In this document: positions 46,546 to 57,379 of the stretch, piece after piece
Position numbering within the stretch: position 1 is the stretch's first letter
Layout: the number at the start of each line of letters is the position of its first letter
From: Plazaster borealis
Taxonomy: Eukaryota > Echinodermata > Asteroidea > Forcipulatida > Labidiasteridae
DNA length: 64,000 bases
Assembly: GCA_021014325.1 (NCBI GenBank)
Contig: CM037470.1
Coordinates: 5,483,647 to 5,547,646, forward strand
Direction: 5' to 3'
The notes under the pieces: generated by a model
Told to the model about the DNA's origin: nothing
Databases searched by the model: none
What the model saw: the letters and a program-made list of their open reading frames with translations, nothing else
Translations under genes and position numbers: made by a program

Positions 46546-49500
46546 CTGCAAGATAAAAAATAAATAAATAAAATTTCAGCAACTTAGGCAGTCATGTTTC
46601 AGGCTCGTACTACGTTGTGTAAGTTCATACCTGGCATATTTGATTGTGTCAATCGATCATGTACGATGAGTTGAGGTTTTTAATTGTTTTCTCAATTTTG
46701 ACAGTATATATGTATTTCAGACGGAAACAGTTTTTCGGGAGGAATGGTACTGGTATGAACTTAATCATTGCCAATAACGTATGTTGTGCTTCGCTACTTT
46801 TTGTGCTTAAAAGCAGCTCTATGAAATAGAGCCCTGGTAAAACCACTGAGCACGCATGATTACCTTTTGGATTCTTATAGAAGATGCAGTTATTGGCGCA
46901 GGTTTCAGGGTTAGAATCCCAGATGCTTGGTGCACAGGCGCACATCGGTGGCAGCTCAACACCAGACTTGCTGATTTTCTCCCTCATCATTGCCTTCAAT
47001 GCACGGATGTATCTATCATAACAAAATGACATCAAACAACCCCTTTTATAATGACGTCAAAATTCTAAATTGTTCTTATAATAGCACATATCCAAAGCAC
47101 TTTGGGCATCATGTTGGCCTAGTGGTTTCTTACGGAGCCTCTCAAAAGTCTGATATGTTCTAGATGCAAAAGAACATTCCCGAGGGCACACGCCTGCAAT
47201 CCATTGGACCGCTAGAACATTCCACTGGACCGCATCATTGTGCCAAAGTACAGAAGCATTCCTACAGGGGTGAATTCATGCATTAGTATTTTTAAACGCT
47301 CGAATGCAACGTTCCGGCGGTCCAATGGAACGATCCATGAGCAAGCGCTGGAATACATCCAATCCAGTTAGAACGTTCCTACTGTTCTGACTTATGAGAT
47401 GCTCCCTTGCCTGCCTTTTACCTCTGTGGACCCTGGTTCGAATCCTACCCATGACCGGAGCCTTGCATGTTGATCGGGTTTCCAGTCCCTACCTCACTGC
47501 CTGGGTTTCCCCCATTTGGGGTTTTCCTCCCACATGAAAAACTGAGCATTTCTTCATCATCTCCTATTCATCCTGTTATTGGCACTTGCGCCATTGGATG
47601 TGTACATACATTGTTATCCCTGTTCATCACATACTTGTACCATTCCTCAAAATTTCTTGACTTTCTGGGGAGCATGCAACCCCAAGCTGCTTCTATAAGC
47701 TCAAATGGGTTTAATCCAACAAAATACTGTCTTAGCCCTCGGAGGTTGTACACCCGGGTTAAGTGACGGTTAAGTGCCTTTATCAAGGAGACAGGTGTCG
47801 TAACTTTACTACATCAGTATTATAACAATTTTTGTTAAAATTATGACCCAGCTGGTCTACCTACCTTTCCATTTCAGTGCTCTTCTTTTTTCTTTGCCTT
47901 TCTCTCTGTAGCATCTGTTCAACCTGTTGTTGTTCCTCCCTCTGGCGTTGGACCATCTGCAGTTCCGTTTCTCCAGTTTCGTTTCTTGGCTCTACACACT
48001 GCTGGGCATCGGCTTCTATCTTCTTTCTTTCTTTTTCTTTCGCCTCCTTCAGTCTGTTTCAATGTCAACAGAGACGATCATGGAACAAATGAAGTAAGTG
48101 CATGTACAAAAAAAAGTTGCTCAGCTCCCTGCCTGACCGGCAAAAACACCCATGAAATTGGGCCCGGTTTTGCATCACGTAAATTTGGTTTACACACGCC
48201 CTCGCACGGTCAAAGAATACTTTAAATTGATGGACAGTTATGTGTATTCTGACAATGGTTTTATTACCTCTGTATATTCTTCTGATGCTCCTTCTTCCTG
48301 ATGTTTTCTCGAACCTGTTCTCTTTCAATGTCCATGAAGAGACGACGATACATTGAATACTGGTTGCCAGTCTGTTGAAGGATGAGAGCAAATAAAAATA
48401 AAACAATATTTTTCTATCAGTTTTAGGCGTGCAGCTGCAGTTTGTAAAAGGAAAAAGTTAGACCTTATACTGTGTTTTTTTAATTTTCAATGGCACAGTT
48501 TAGAAATCAAAAACGAGAAAATCAGCGAAAATTGTCCATGGTTTTTCACTACTTCCGCCTTACTCATACAACGGATCACGTCTAAATTTTCACAGGTTTG
48601 TTATTTCAAGTATATGGTTGATCACAAAAAACATGAACACTATCTGCGACTACTTTTGTCAGCTCTACCAATCCTGTATTCCTTTAAGTGATTTTTCAGA
48701 GTTTGTTCTAACTCCATGGTATAACCTTTCAGCTTACCCTTCTTTTATTCTCCTCAAGATGTACCCCAGGTCTCAAATCCGGTACCCTCAGTTGCATTGT
48801 CTTGGCACCACTCGTCTCTTGTTTGCTCTTGTCTGTGACCTTTTGTCTTGACCTCATTTGCATCTCATTTGCATGCAAATCCAATGCCTCAGATTGATGA
48901 GCTTCATGACCCCTCCCTGTTTGTTGACCCTGATATCCATGACCTTTAACCTTCCTGAGGTCACCAGCAAAAGTTACAGTTTTTGTTGCAGGGACTCCAG
49001 CCAGTCGGTAGAGAGCATCTTGATCATGTGACGTTGGTGGGCGGTTGTTTTCAATGCAGTCTCCGTAGCTGGAGAGTTCATCAATAGGCTGTTGAGAGAT
49101 TCTTGAGTCGCTCTCTGTTGTTTGACTTTGGAGATCAGTGGGCTGTCCTAGACTTGGTATAACTCCATCTGAATGGACTGGTTCATTCTTGGCAAAATAG
49201 AACAGAACAAATAAATGTGCACTGTTAAAGGGAAGGTATACGTTTGGTAATCACCCTTAAAATTAATGGCAAAAAAAACTTACTTTGTTAGAAGTATAGT
49301 AGCTTTCGATAGGAAAGCATTTTAAGAAACATTTCACTTCGAATTAATGTGGTTATGGAAAAAGATAATCAGTTTTTACCTCCAAAAATTTGAATCTCAG
49401 TAACATTGCTCAGATTGTGTATTCCAATTACGGATTATTCTTCCTGCGTGGACAAATTCCCTCCGGATTTTTGGCGATATCTCAAAAACATGACCACTTT

Positions 49501-52500
49501 TTTCAATGAATTTTTTCACAGGTTAGTTATCTGCATTTATATATGATTAAAACAATCGAACAGTTAAAAAAAACAAAGGTATACTTTCCCTTTAAATATG
49601 GCCACTGTGGCTGCATATTCCAACATGAATGGACAAGTCCAGTGATCTTGTGTTTTTCAAATGAAAAAAGAAATCACACTGTGTAATAATCTTACACAAA
49701 AACAAGTGAGGTTAAAATGTCGACTTTGAGTCTAATAAACACCTTTCAATTTTATTGAGTAATGAAAATTAGATAAATCTTCTCTTATACCGTATGTCAT
49801 AGTGAGTGTTTGTTCAAATAAAAAAACAGTATGCATGTTAAACTGTTCTGGTCTTGTTAAAACAAATTGAGCCCTGCCCTCCTTTCCCGAAAGTGTGAGT
49901 TTCGACAGAATGATCTGACCCCCCGACGCCTTTGCTGCCAACAACTAGAAAAATTAAATACCTGTTTATCTCTTGAGAATTCACTTCCCCATGAGCCACC
50001 TGGGAGTTTCGTCTGTAAAAGATGGAAGAAAGGAGAAAACAAATTTTCTGATGTATTTAAGTTTCAGACCATGTACAACTTTAAAGGTGTATAATATTTC
50101 AATAATGTGCATCAACTTTAAAAGAAACATGTTGACAAGTACTACTTTTTTTTTTGGGGGGGGGGTTCAAAAGTAGTACTCTCTGATCAGTACGACCTGC
50201 AAAATGTTGACAACTTGATTTAATAGATGTTAAATTTGCACCAGGGATAAAGAATAATATTTGGTTTTACCCAAACACCGATGTGTGTAAAGCACTGTAT
50301 ACTCAGTACTTTTCCCGAGTCCTGTGGAGAAAACCCACACGCATATTACTTGGGTGGGATTCAAACTTTTACCACTAGTAGACCACCAAGATTGCCCGGT
50401 TGCTAGACGCAGTTTAAATCCGTAGATATCTTAGCAGCGGGGATAAAGAATATTATACAACTTGGGACATTCCGGTAGGAGGGTTGTCTGTGCACTGTGT
50501 AGATGCATTCACCATTGATATCATATCACATTCAGGCTGGCATAGTTGATCTCTCATTCAATACCACAGAGGATGATACTGAAGAGTCAGACAGTAGGAG
50601 GTGTGACTGTGTACTGTGCAGATCATGCATTCACAACATATTATTACAAATTATACATGTATTAGAGGCTGGCATTACATGTATGTGTACGTACATGTAC
50701 TATCTTTCAAAATCACTTCAATGATATTGCATGGTCAGACAGTATAAGGGTTGACTGTGTAAATGCATTCAACACTGACTGCAAGTTGGCATAGTTTACA
50801 TTTATCATTCAAAACCACAGTTGGACGATATAGACAGTCTCCGTGCCATTTAAATAGTACACAAAATGACAATAAAAGTTAAATTTTCTTTTCTTAACAT
50901 GGTGCCAGACAGTCTTTCCTGCCCACCATCAGTTTGGCTACATTTATTAAGATGTAGGAAAAGTTCTACTTATAAATATTAAATGTACCTGCTGATGAAA
51001 TCCCTTTTTAGCAGCAAGGCTCCGCTTGGCCAGTGTCACGACCCTATGAACTCTATGCGACCTTTCACTCAACTGCTGAGAATTGACAATCTCGTGCTCC
51101 GACTCGCTGCCTGAGGTCGCGTTATCCGAGGAATGCCCAATGGCCAAGGCTTCATTGTCATGGCGATAGAGGCAGTGGTCCTTCTTCGGTGTGGAACGTT
51201 CAGCCGCATGTGAACTCTGCTGGACAACGCTGCTTTGTAGCTCGACCTTTAGAATTAGGCCACATAAAAATGAAAACATGTTTAGTGTCCCCACCCGCTT
51301 CCTTTTTTTGTTGTTGAAAAAAATTATACAAAAATTATACATTTTTTACTATCACTGACGAAAATAATATATTTTAAAATAATTAAGAATGTATTTTGGA
51401 CTTAAGCACATCGAAAAAAGCTGGCAACCATCTTGAAAAATAGCCCGGCCAGTTGTCTCGAAAAATGTGTCGGGCGGCCATTTTTGAAGAAAAAAAGAAA
51501 GAAAGAAGAAAAGGCCCTCCTCCTTCCTTTTTTTCAAAAAGGAAGGATGCTAAACATGTTTTGGGTTAAATGCTTTTTCACTGGTTTCAGTAGCAGATCA
51601 AGAGGGTGCGGAAGGGGAACACCCACCCTATGCCTAGGCCCAATTTAATTCATGGTCCTGCTTAACCTGAGCAAAAAAAACAGCAGGGATTCCACGCTTT
51701 CCATCAAACGTATTTCATGGGTAAGCAGGGAATGTTTGCTTGTGGGCGTACATACTCCACGTTACTAGGCATTCCTTTCGCTTTACACATAGAAATTCGG
51801 CGCTTGCCTTGTGTAAGCGAAGAATGGTGATCCCAAGTGCAGAATTTTCCAGTAAGCAGAGCCATGAAATTGGGCCCTGCTCAATCAATAATTGTGTGAA
51901 CATTTGAAGCATTTTGTTCACAAGTTAAACTGGAAAAAAGCATAGCAAAACTAAATTTCCGATACCAATAGCCTTATAAACTTACAGCATGGAAGGATTC
52001 CTGGAGATTCTCCTGTCTTTTGATTTGCTGAAGTTGTCGGACGCGTTGCTTGACATCACGACGGAAGCGCTCTAATCTGGCTTGTTTCTCAGCCTGGGCC
52101 TGACTGATACGCTGTTCCTCCTTCTCTGCTGACAGCTGCAAAATATACAGGTTATTTGAATGCTTTTTAAATTTAAAGGAAGAGTTTTGTTGGAAATAAA
52201 ATAAAAAGGAATTTCAAAAGAAATGCCTGGAAACAGAATCTGCCTCTTAAATAGAATACCATTTGCAAATTTGCACTCGGTAACTGGGACAGTCTGACAG
52301 TAGTGTTGATGTACAGCTCTCATTTAATTAATTCCCTTCTCGATCATGGGGGTGGAAATAGAGGGAGTTTGACAAATCAATTTTCTCTTACGAGTTACAG
52401 TTGTTTTTATGATATATTATACATGGAAATTGAAAATGTAACAACTGCCAGCAGCAATGCCCCAGGCAGAAGCCGCAATTTAGGAAGTCCTAGGACTTAG

Positions 52501-53112
52501 TAGACTCATCAATCAGACTGAGTAAGGGAGACTGCTCTATACCCAACACCCCTATGTTCCGACACCCCTATGTTCCGACAACCCCCTCATGATTTACAAA
52601 GGGTTAGGCAGTTAGGGTTAGGGTTAGGGTTAGGAAAATACACCAGGATTGTTGGAACTTAGGGGTGTCGGAACATAGGGGTGTAACCAGTTAAAGACAA
52701 AGTAGGTACAGTTTTCCACAGATCAAGATTGCAATTGAATTGGGCCAAGCATGGAGGAATTTTATTCCTCCAACCATGGGTTGAGTGAAAAATGGTGAAA
52801 GAAAGATTACAATTTTTCACATCATTCTTCTCAGAGACTGAGAGAGAGTTAACTTATTATTTATACTATATAGTGATTTTACTATGGTAAAGCCAACTGA
52901 CACTGACAGTGAGTGACAGACTGAACTTGTCAAGTTTAGTTTGTTTCATTGTGTTTACTTACGATCGCTTTATAACTCGTACAGCTACTCTGTGGTTCTA
53001 GCTCAACCCAAGCACCAACTGCAACGACTTTGACAGGTCTTTTACCCATGTTTTTCTTAGTGATTCGATGAGTAGCACTGGTGTGACGACGATCGTCCGT
53101 AAAGTGCTGCAT
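46496..53112 (-). CDS. CCDC15: CCDC15 orthologue, coiled-coil centriole protein (gene span, spliced)
   Basis: Eight coding exons on the minus strand: 53112-52963, 52135-51986, 51246-50989, 49187-48738, 48371-48268, 48053-47865, 47012-46864 and 46545-46496. They join in frame to a 499-residue protein. The N-terminus has VAVGAWVELEP, followed by a basic coiled coil (LERFRRDVKQRVRQLQQIKR). The C-terminal half has YRRLFMDIEREQVRENIRKK, another Lys/Glu/Gln-rich coiled coil, and the cysteine-rich end LPPMCACAPSIWDSNPETCA plus NNCIFYKNPKAYATAL. These are the recognisable blocks of vertebrate CCDC15, which is reported to act in the centriole inner scaffold. The protein is shorter than the roughly 950-residue human form, mainly in the middle. 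The first ATG (53112) has A at -3; an in-frame ATG at 53049 is an alternative start. Confidence 0.87.
46864..47012 (-). CDS. CCDC15: CCDC15 exon 7 (cysteine-rich end)
   Basis: 149 bases, phase 2 in and 1 out. Encodes RYIRALKAMMREKI and the PPMCACAPSIWDSNPETCA then NNCIFYKN block with six cysteines. Confidence 0.92.
47136..47405. mobile_element. Family J element, inverted
   Basis: GGAGCCTCTCAAAAGTC at left to GACTTATGAGATGCTCCC at right, with GTTCCGGCGGTCCAATGG inside. In CCDC15 intron 6. Confidence 0.65.
47406..47815. repeat. SINE G fragment joined to SINE H fragment
   Basis: CTGTGGACCCTGGTTCGAATCC and TTTCCAGTCCCTACCTCAC match family G; from about 47655 the CTTTCTGGGGAGCATGC block and GGAGACAGGTGTCG are family H-like. 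Confidence 0.55.
47865..48053 (-). CDS. CCDC15: CCDC15 exon 6 (coiled coil)
   Basis: 189 bases, phase 2 in and 2 out. Lys/Glu/Arg/Gln-rich (KEAKEKERKKIEAD, VQRQREEQQQVEQMLQRERQ), a charged coiled coil. GTAGGT donor. Confidence 0.85.
48268..48371 (-). CDS. CCDC15: CCDC15 exon 5
   Basis: 104 bases, phase 0 in and 2 out. YRRLFMDIEREQVRENIRKK is the most diagnostic stretch of the family. Confidence 0.93.
48738..49187 (-). CDS. CCDC15: CCDC15 exon 4 (variable middle)
   Basis: 150 codons without a stop, phase 0 at both ends, AAG acceptor and GTAAGC donor. Polar, low similarity to vertebrate CCDC15 apart from PGVHLEENKRR at its end. It begins with no ATG, so it is easy to miss. The acceptor (CCAAG) is slightly less certain than the others. 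Confidence 0.72.
49225..49595. mobile_element. TTAA MITE family B
   Basis: TTAAAGGGAAGGTATACG to GTATACTTTCCCTTTAA; perfect TTAA at both ends. Directly upstream of CCDC15 exon 4 in the transcript direction. Confidence 0.8.
49596..50988. other. CCDC15 intron 3, remainder
   Basis: Unique sequence. Repeated words CAGACAGTA and GCATTCA recur between 50460 and 50790 at about 115-230 base spacing, suggesting a degenerate local repeat. No exon recognised. Confidence 0.45.
50989..51246 (-). CDS. CCDC15: CCDC15 exon 3
   Basis: 86 codons, phase 0 to 0. Ends with a helix (QQLSERSHRVHRVVTLAKRS then LAAKKGFHQQ) that aligns with the second coiled coil of the vertebrate protein. Confidence 0.85.
51645..51880. 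mobile_element. MITE family E
   Basis: GGCCCAATTTAATTCATGG to GCCATGAAATTGGGCCC, in CCDC15 intron 2. Confidence 0.65.
51986..52135 (-). CDS. CCDC15: CCDC15 exon 2 (coiled coil)
   Basis: 50 codons, phase 0 to 0. LSAEKEEQRISQAQAEKQAR then LERFRRDVKQRVRQLQQIKR, matching the first helix after the GAWVE motif in vertebrates. Confidence 0.92.
52546..52684. mobile_element. Foldback with TTAGGG tract in its loop
   Basis: ACACCCCTATGTTCCGACAC (twice over, left) is inverted as GGGGTGTCGGAACATAGGGG (right). The loop holds about four TTAGGG units at 52611-52634. Confidence 0.75.
52963..53112 (-). CDS. CCDC15: CCDC15 exon 1
   Basis: 50 codons from the first ATG to a GTAAGT donor, phase 0. The conserved block VKVVAVGAWVELEP follows a short basic leader. 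The frame is open further upstream but with no ATG. Confidence 0.85.
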
Positions 53113-54159
53113 TTTATCGATTTGTTTACACACAAACAGTTCACAAAACAAACCAAAATTGCAATGTTTACAAATGTGCCGCCGAATGTGGAGGTCTCAC
53201 TTTCCCAACATGCACTGCGGTTCAAAGTACGGTTTCGAATAGTCGATGCTGGATTTAGCGCCCTCTATTTCGATTTGGGTTGAGGCTGCGAGGCGCGGCA
53301 GGGGCACGAAGGGGTGCTTGCTCTCACCACAGAGAAAGGACCCCTTTCTCTATGCTCTCACATTCGCACATTCTGGCCTATTTGGTATTGACTTCTCTAC
53401 GAACACATTTCGCCCTAATGCCCTGTTATGATTCAACTTCTTTCAGCACATGTCATTTCTCTTGCCAAAATGTTTTAATTTCTTCTTGCTGTGCCCAAAT
53501 TCCCCCACTGTTTTGCCCGATGATTGGGAAGGCAGTTGCCCCCCATCCCCCTACCCCCCGGCCCCCGGGACGGTCGTAGTATACTGGCCCATGTTAAATT
53601 CCCATATAGCGTACACCTAGCTGGAGACAAAATCACAAGTGTAAACCTTACGTGATTTTGCTGTCAGAATTTCTTTTAATAAGTAAGTCAAACGTTTGAC
53701 CTACCCATAGCGTGGGTAACAATTCGCTCGGTCCCAGCGTCTCTCACTGCCCAAAGGTGCTGGCTGGGCAGACGTGCCCATGTGCATTGGACCAATCCCC
53801 TGACCTAATGGCCCCTGGGTTACCTCTTCCTGTATACAAAAGGTTCGACTATCAATAATGTAGTGTTTAATCCAAATATATTATTACTTTCTTTAAAAAA
53901 AAGTTAGCATTATCCATGGAGCCTCCATGTAATCGCTCCCATCATGCATCACTACATCCTTTTTTTTATTATAAAAAAACTTCATTACACATGCAGACTC
54001 GTCATAATTCGTCATTCGTCAAAGTTCAAAGTGCAACGGTGCAACGGTCAGCGGCCATCAGTACCGCGGCCGGCCGCGGCTGTTTTTAAAATTTACCTCC
54101 AACAGTGGCCGTATTTACACTGTTCAGAATTCCTTGGATTTCGATGGATTTATTGCTCT
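53113..54159. other. Upstream region of CCDC15
   Basis: Contains the presumed CCDC15 promoter and 5' UTR. GC-rich at 53,510-53,580 and around the CCGCGGCCGGCCGCGG palindrome near 54,063. No TATA box recognised. A second promoter facing + is possible if the exon at 54160 is real. Confidence 0.4.
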
Positions 54160-54346
54160 ATGCTCACTGCAGGAAGCATGACTGAAAGGGTGCAGTCCGA
54201 CATTACATTCCCGAAACGCCCATTGTTGCAACATGGATGGATTTTAAAGCACATTTTGCCTGCTGATTGTCGAGTGGTTTTGGACCGTCCGTCACATGTC
54301 TGTGTTTTGGGCCGTACACGACTGATGCAAGGAGCTCCAGCTGACC
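54160..54346 (+). CDS. Possible first exon of an unrecognised gene
   Basis: ATGs at 54160 and 54178 are in frame; the second has A at -3. The frame reads MTERVQSDITFPKRPLLQHG and on to LGRTRLMQGAPAD, then meets a GTGAGT donor at 54347 in phase 1. The sequence is more GC-rich than its flanks. I do not recognise the protein and found no convincing second exon before the P450 gene. It may be a chance frame. Confidence 0.3.
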
Positions 54347-54999
54347 GTGAGTAATACTCTGAATTGAACAATTTTAATTATAGTTGGAAAGAGACGGGGG
54401 CGAAATTAGCCCCGAGCTTGTTGGTGTTGACTTAGGCCCTGTAAAACATTACGATTATGAAAACGACACCAATGGTGCTCGATGTGGGGCATGGTGGTAG
54501 CCCCGCCCCTACTGTGTCTTCATTGTGTGCTTGCAATCCCGAGGATTCGGGGGGGGGGGGGTAGGCCTACTTCTGTGTAGAAGAGGGAAAATGGTGTCGT
54601 AAGTAGACACCAAAGCTGTTGTCATGGTTGTAGGTCTACGGGACTTTCTTGCCAATTTGCATAAGTATTTTGATGCAAAATAGTAATCACAATTATGTGT
54701 AGTTCTCACACAATTCATTTAACCATAGCATCTATTTTAGTGCTCCGTGATTAATGGTGCATCAGATGTTTGTGTACATTGACTTTAATACGTTTTTCAA
54801 GTGGCAAACTTGCCTCATCCAACCTCAACTATTTCTTTGTCATTAAACTGCAAATTGCTCGATAAACTCACACGCTTACACCATGTTCTTCCACAGTACC
54901 TTTCAAGTTGTCTACATCAGATTAGAGCCTTTAGACTCAATAAAACAAATTCCAATCCGTTAAACCACCTGGCGAAGGCAGCATGACTGGTAACAAACA

Positions 55000-55210
55000 C
55001 ACTGCAGAAACTAGGGTGTTAAGATTGTCAGTGTCACATAAAGATATAAAAAAATAACACCTTACTAGGGTGTTAACAAAAAACAAATTTATGCAAAAAC
55101 AATTACATTGTTGTTATTTGGACACCCCAAGATGTTATTTGATTCTCTTTCGGTATCTATTATGACGCAACACCCATGGTGTCAACTTGAACGCCCTAGT
55201 TTTTGCAGTG
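55000..55210. mobile_element. MITE with CACTGCAGAAACTAGGGTGTT ends
   Basis: CACTGCAGAAACTAGGGTGT at left and CGCCCTAGTTTTTGCAGTG at right; a second CTAGGGTGTTAAC lies inside. No clear target duplication. Confidence 0.65.
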
Positions 55211-55369
55211 CAGGACTGTAGGTGGTCATTTAGCCCAAAATTTGTTCACAACTCCTTTGGGAATTCTTAAAGAGGAGGCCATTGATGGAATGTTTTAAGT
55301 CAAAGGATCTACAGGGTATTTTCCTTTGTTTTATGCTATTTGACTAGGTCTCAAGAGGGAACTTTTTAA

Positions 55370-55765
55370 ATTGTGGGTAGGTGGGTCAAAATAAATAATT
55401 GTAAATCAAAATTCAGTTTACAATCAAAATAATAGAAAGAAAAACATATTTTTTAGGTGAATGACCAGTGGCCCCTTCCAGATCTTGTGTCATGTCTGTG
55501 CTGTCCATTGTCGGTCAACCCTTGTTTCTGTTACTGACCTCTGTGCCTGATGGGGATATGGCAAACATTTCCTTTGTTTCAACAACAAAGTTGCGTGTTG
55601 GAAGCCAGGAAAAGCCATTGCAAACTTTTGAGCTGGGAGAGCATTGATTCTAAAATACTTGCTTCATTTTTTGTGGCATTACTTTGCTTTCAGAGTTTAT
55701 TAAATAATCTGTAAAGAAAAAAAAAAAATGGGGGTTGGTGGGTCAAAACAAATTTGAAAAAGGAT
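55370..55765. mobile_element. Repeat family L
   Basis: GGTGGGTCAAAATAAATAA, CCAGTGGCCCCT and GAGCATTGATTCTAAAAT blocks, inverse of 13385-13925. Confidence 0.5.
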
Positions 55766-56365
55766 CGAATTGATCATTAAATGTTCTGATAGCCCCAAAA
55801 TGCGTGAGTAACCGTACAGGTAAAGGCACAAAATATAATTTAAACTCGGAAATGCCGCTTCTTCACGGTTTATTAATATTATGAAATAATTTGTCAAACC
55901 ACTAGTCGTGGTAAAACAATATAGAGTGGTAACAAAAAACTATACAATTTATTCTAATTATCGCACAACTATCATTGCAATTGTTCTTTGTGTTAAACTA
56001 GTTTCTGTGACAACCTGATGCAGAAACCGGTCAGACCCCATGGGACCTTAATTAGGTTCAATCGATACAAACGAAAACTACTTTTAAAGTATAGTAAGCA
56101 GTAGTATTGGTCTTTTTACAATAAGAAATTCTTAATAAAAAATAGATTATATAACAATACATAATAATATAATGATATCCCTTTACCTCAGCAACTATTC
56201 CTTAAATAGTGTCCGTTAAATTGAACACAAATGCAAAATACATTTAATATAGGTCCGCAAGGGACACACAATTGTAGCTCTTGAAGGGATACAATTAATT
56301 TATACAATTGAGGGGCCAAACAGTGCATTAAACAGCTTTGTACGATTTATAAACATCTCACATTA

Positions 56366-56506
56366 AACCCCTTGCATTGGCTGCCATCGTTGATGAAACG
56401 TGCACGCGTGAAAGGCTCTCATTGGATGAGAGTCGTGCGCAGCGCGTATACACGCGTGCACTTTTCAATTGTTTGTCATCAAAGATGGCGGCCAATGACG
56501 TCATGT
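56366..56506. mobile_element. Inverted-repeat element with CATTGGCTGCCATC ends
   Basis: GCATTGGCTGCCATCGTTGA and later ACGTGCACGCGTG at left; CACGCGTGCAC and then ATCAAAGATGGCGGCCAATG at right. Confidence 0.65.
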
Positions 56507-57197
56507 GCAATCCATCTGTACACGTATTTCCAAAATCGCTGAAGGTGATCCAGGCCCAGCTTTGGACGATTGAACCTTTGCTGTGTATGAACACGTTTGT
56601 ATACGGCAAATAAAGATTCCGTCCTATACGATATATATTTTGTGATGGTGTTGTACATTTGAAATGTTCATGAATTATTAGTTTCTTTCAATTAGCCTTT
56701 CCCATGAAATTTATGTGAAATGCACATCGCACGTGCGCACTAACATTACTGGTGGGCAACATGGGGGAACACAAAGCCTTGTAGTTGTATGGGCTGATGG
56801 TGGCGTGACGCATACCGTACGCGTTTGACGTATACCGTACGCGTTCTACATCTGCCCAGTGCATATAACTCGTGGCGTTTGTCACCCAATAGTGTATGCA
56901 TGCATGTGTGCATGTAGTCAGCATAATTTCAAGGAAAGTGTTATTAATTTGAAATAACACAACAATAATAAACAGCAATATTTCAGGAAGTCGGTTCAGC
57001 ATTAGCGTTTCACCATAAAACAAAGTAAAATTGTAAATATCACTAAAGCTACATTGTATTTAAAAGGTACCTTACCCCCGTCCCCAGCCACAAAAGAATA
57101 ACAAATCAATTTAAATAACAAACTCAAGGTAGGCCTATTTCAATCTAGAAGAGTTTTTGAAGTGTATGGTGAGCTACAACTCAACTTATAGCTTTGA

Positions 57198-57379
57198 TTA
57201 TCTTTTGAGTGTGCACAATTTGAAATCCACCGGTTGCAGGGCAGGACCACATGCTTTACCCTCCATATTTGGGGCTGGCTCGCTCTCTGGTATTACCAGC
57301 CTATATCTCTGCATGATGGTCGCAAACAAAAGGAATACTTGGTGCTTAGCTAACTGCTCACCAGGGCATGTACGTGGAC
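57198..57379 (-). CDS. P450 exon 4 (haem-binding loop, C-terminus)
   Basis: 182 bases from a TTTTCTCAG acceptor, phase 1 in, to TAA at 57198-57200. Encodes GPRTCPGEQLAKHQVFLLFA and the C-terminal sheet, ending CTLKR. Confidence 0.95.

Larger units (their letters stand above)
54347..57197. other. Intergenic between CCDC15 and the P450 gene
   Basis: Holds three inverted-repeat or family L elements and otherwise unique AT-rich sequence. The 3' UTR of the P450 must enter from the right. A duplicated CGTATACCGTACGCGTT word lies near 56815-56845. Confidence 0.5.

Noticed and set aside
53113..53151. Upstream start for CCDC15
   Set aside because: The open frame continues but the codon at 53151 is TTG, not ATG; the first ATG is 53112.
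53944..54159. N-terminal extension of the frame at 54160
   Set aside because: AT-rich, low-complexity start with no sign of coding bias; only the part from 54160 is worth keeping as a candidate.
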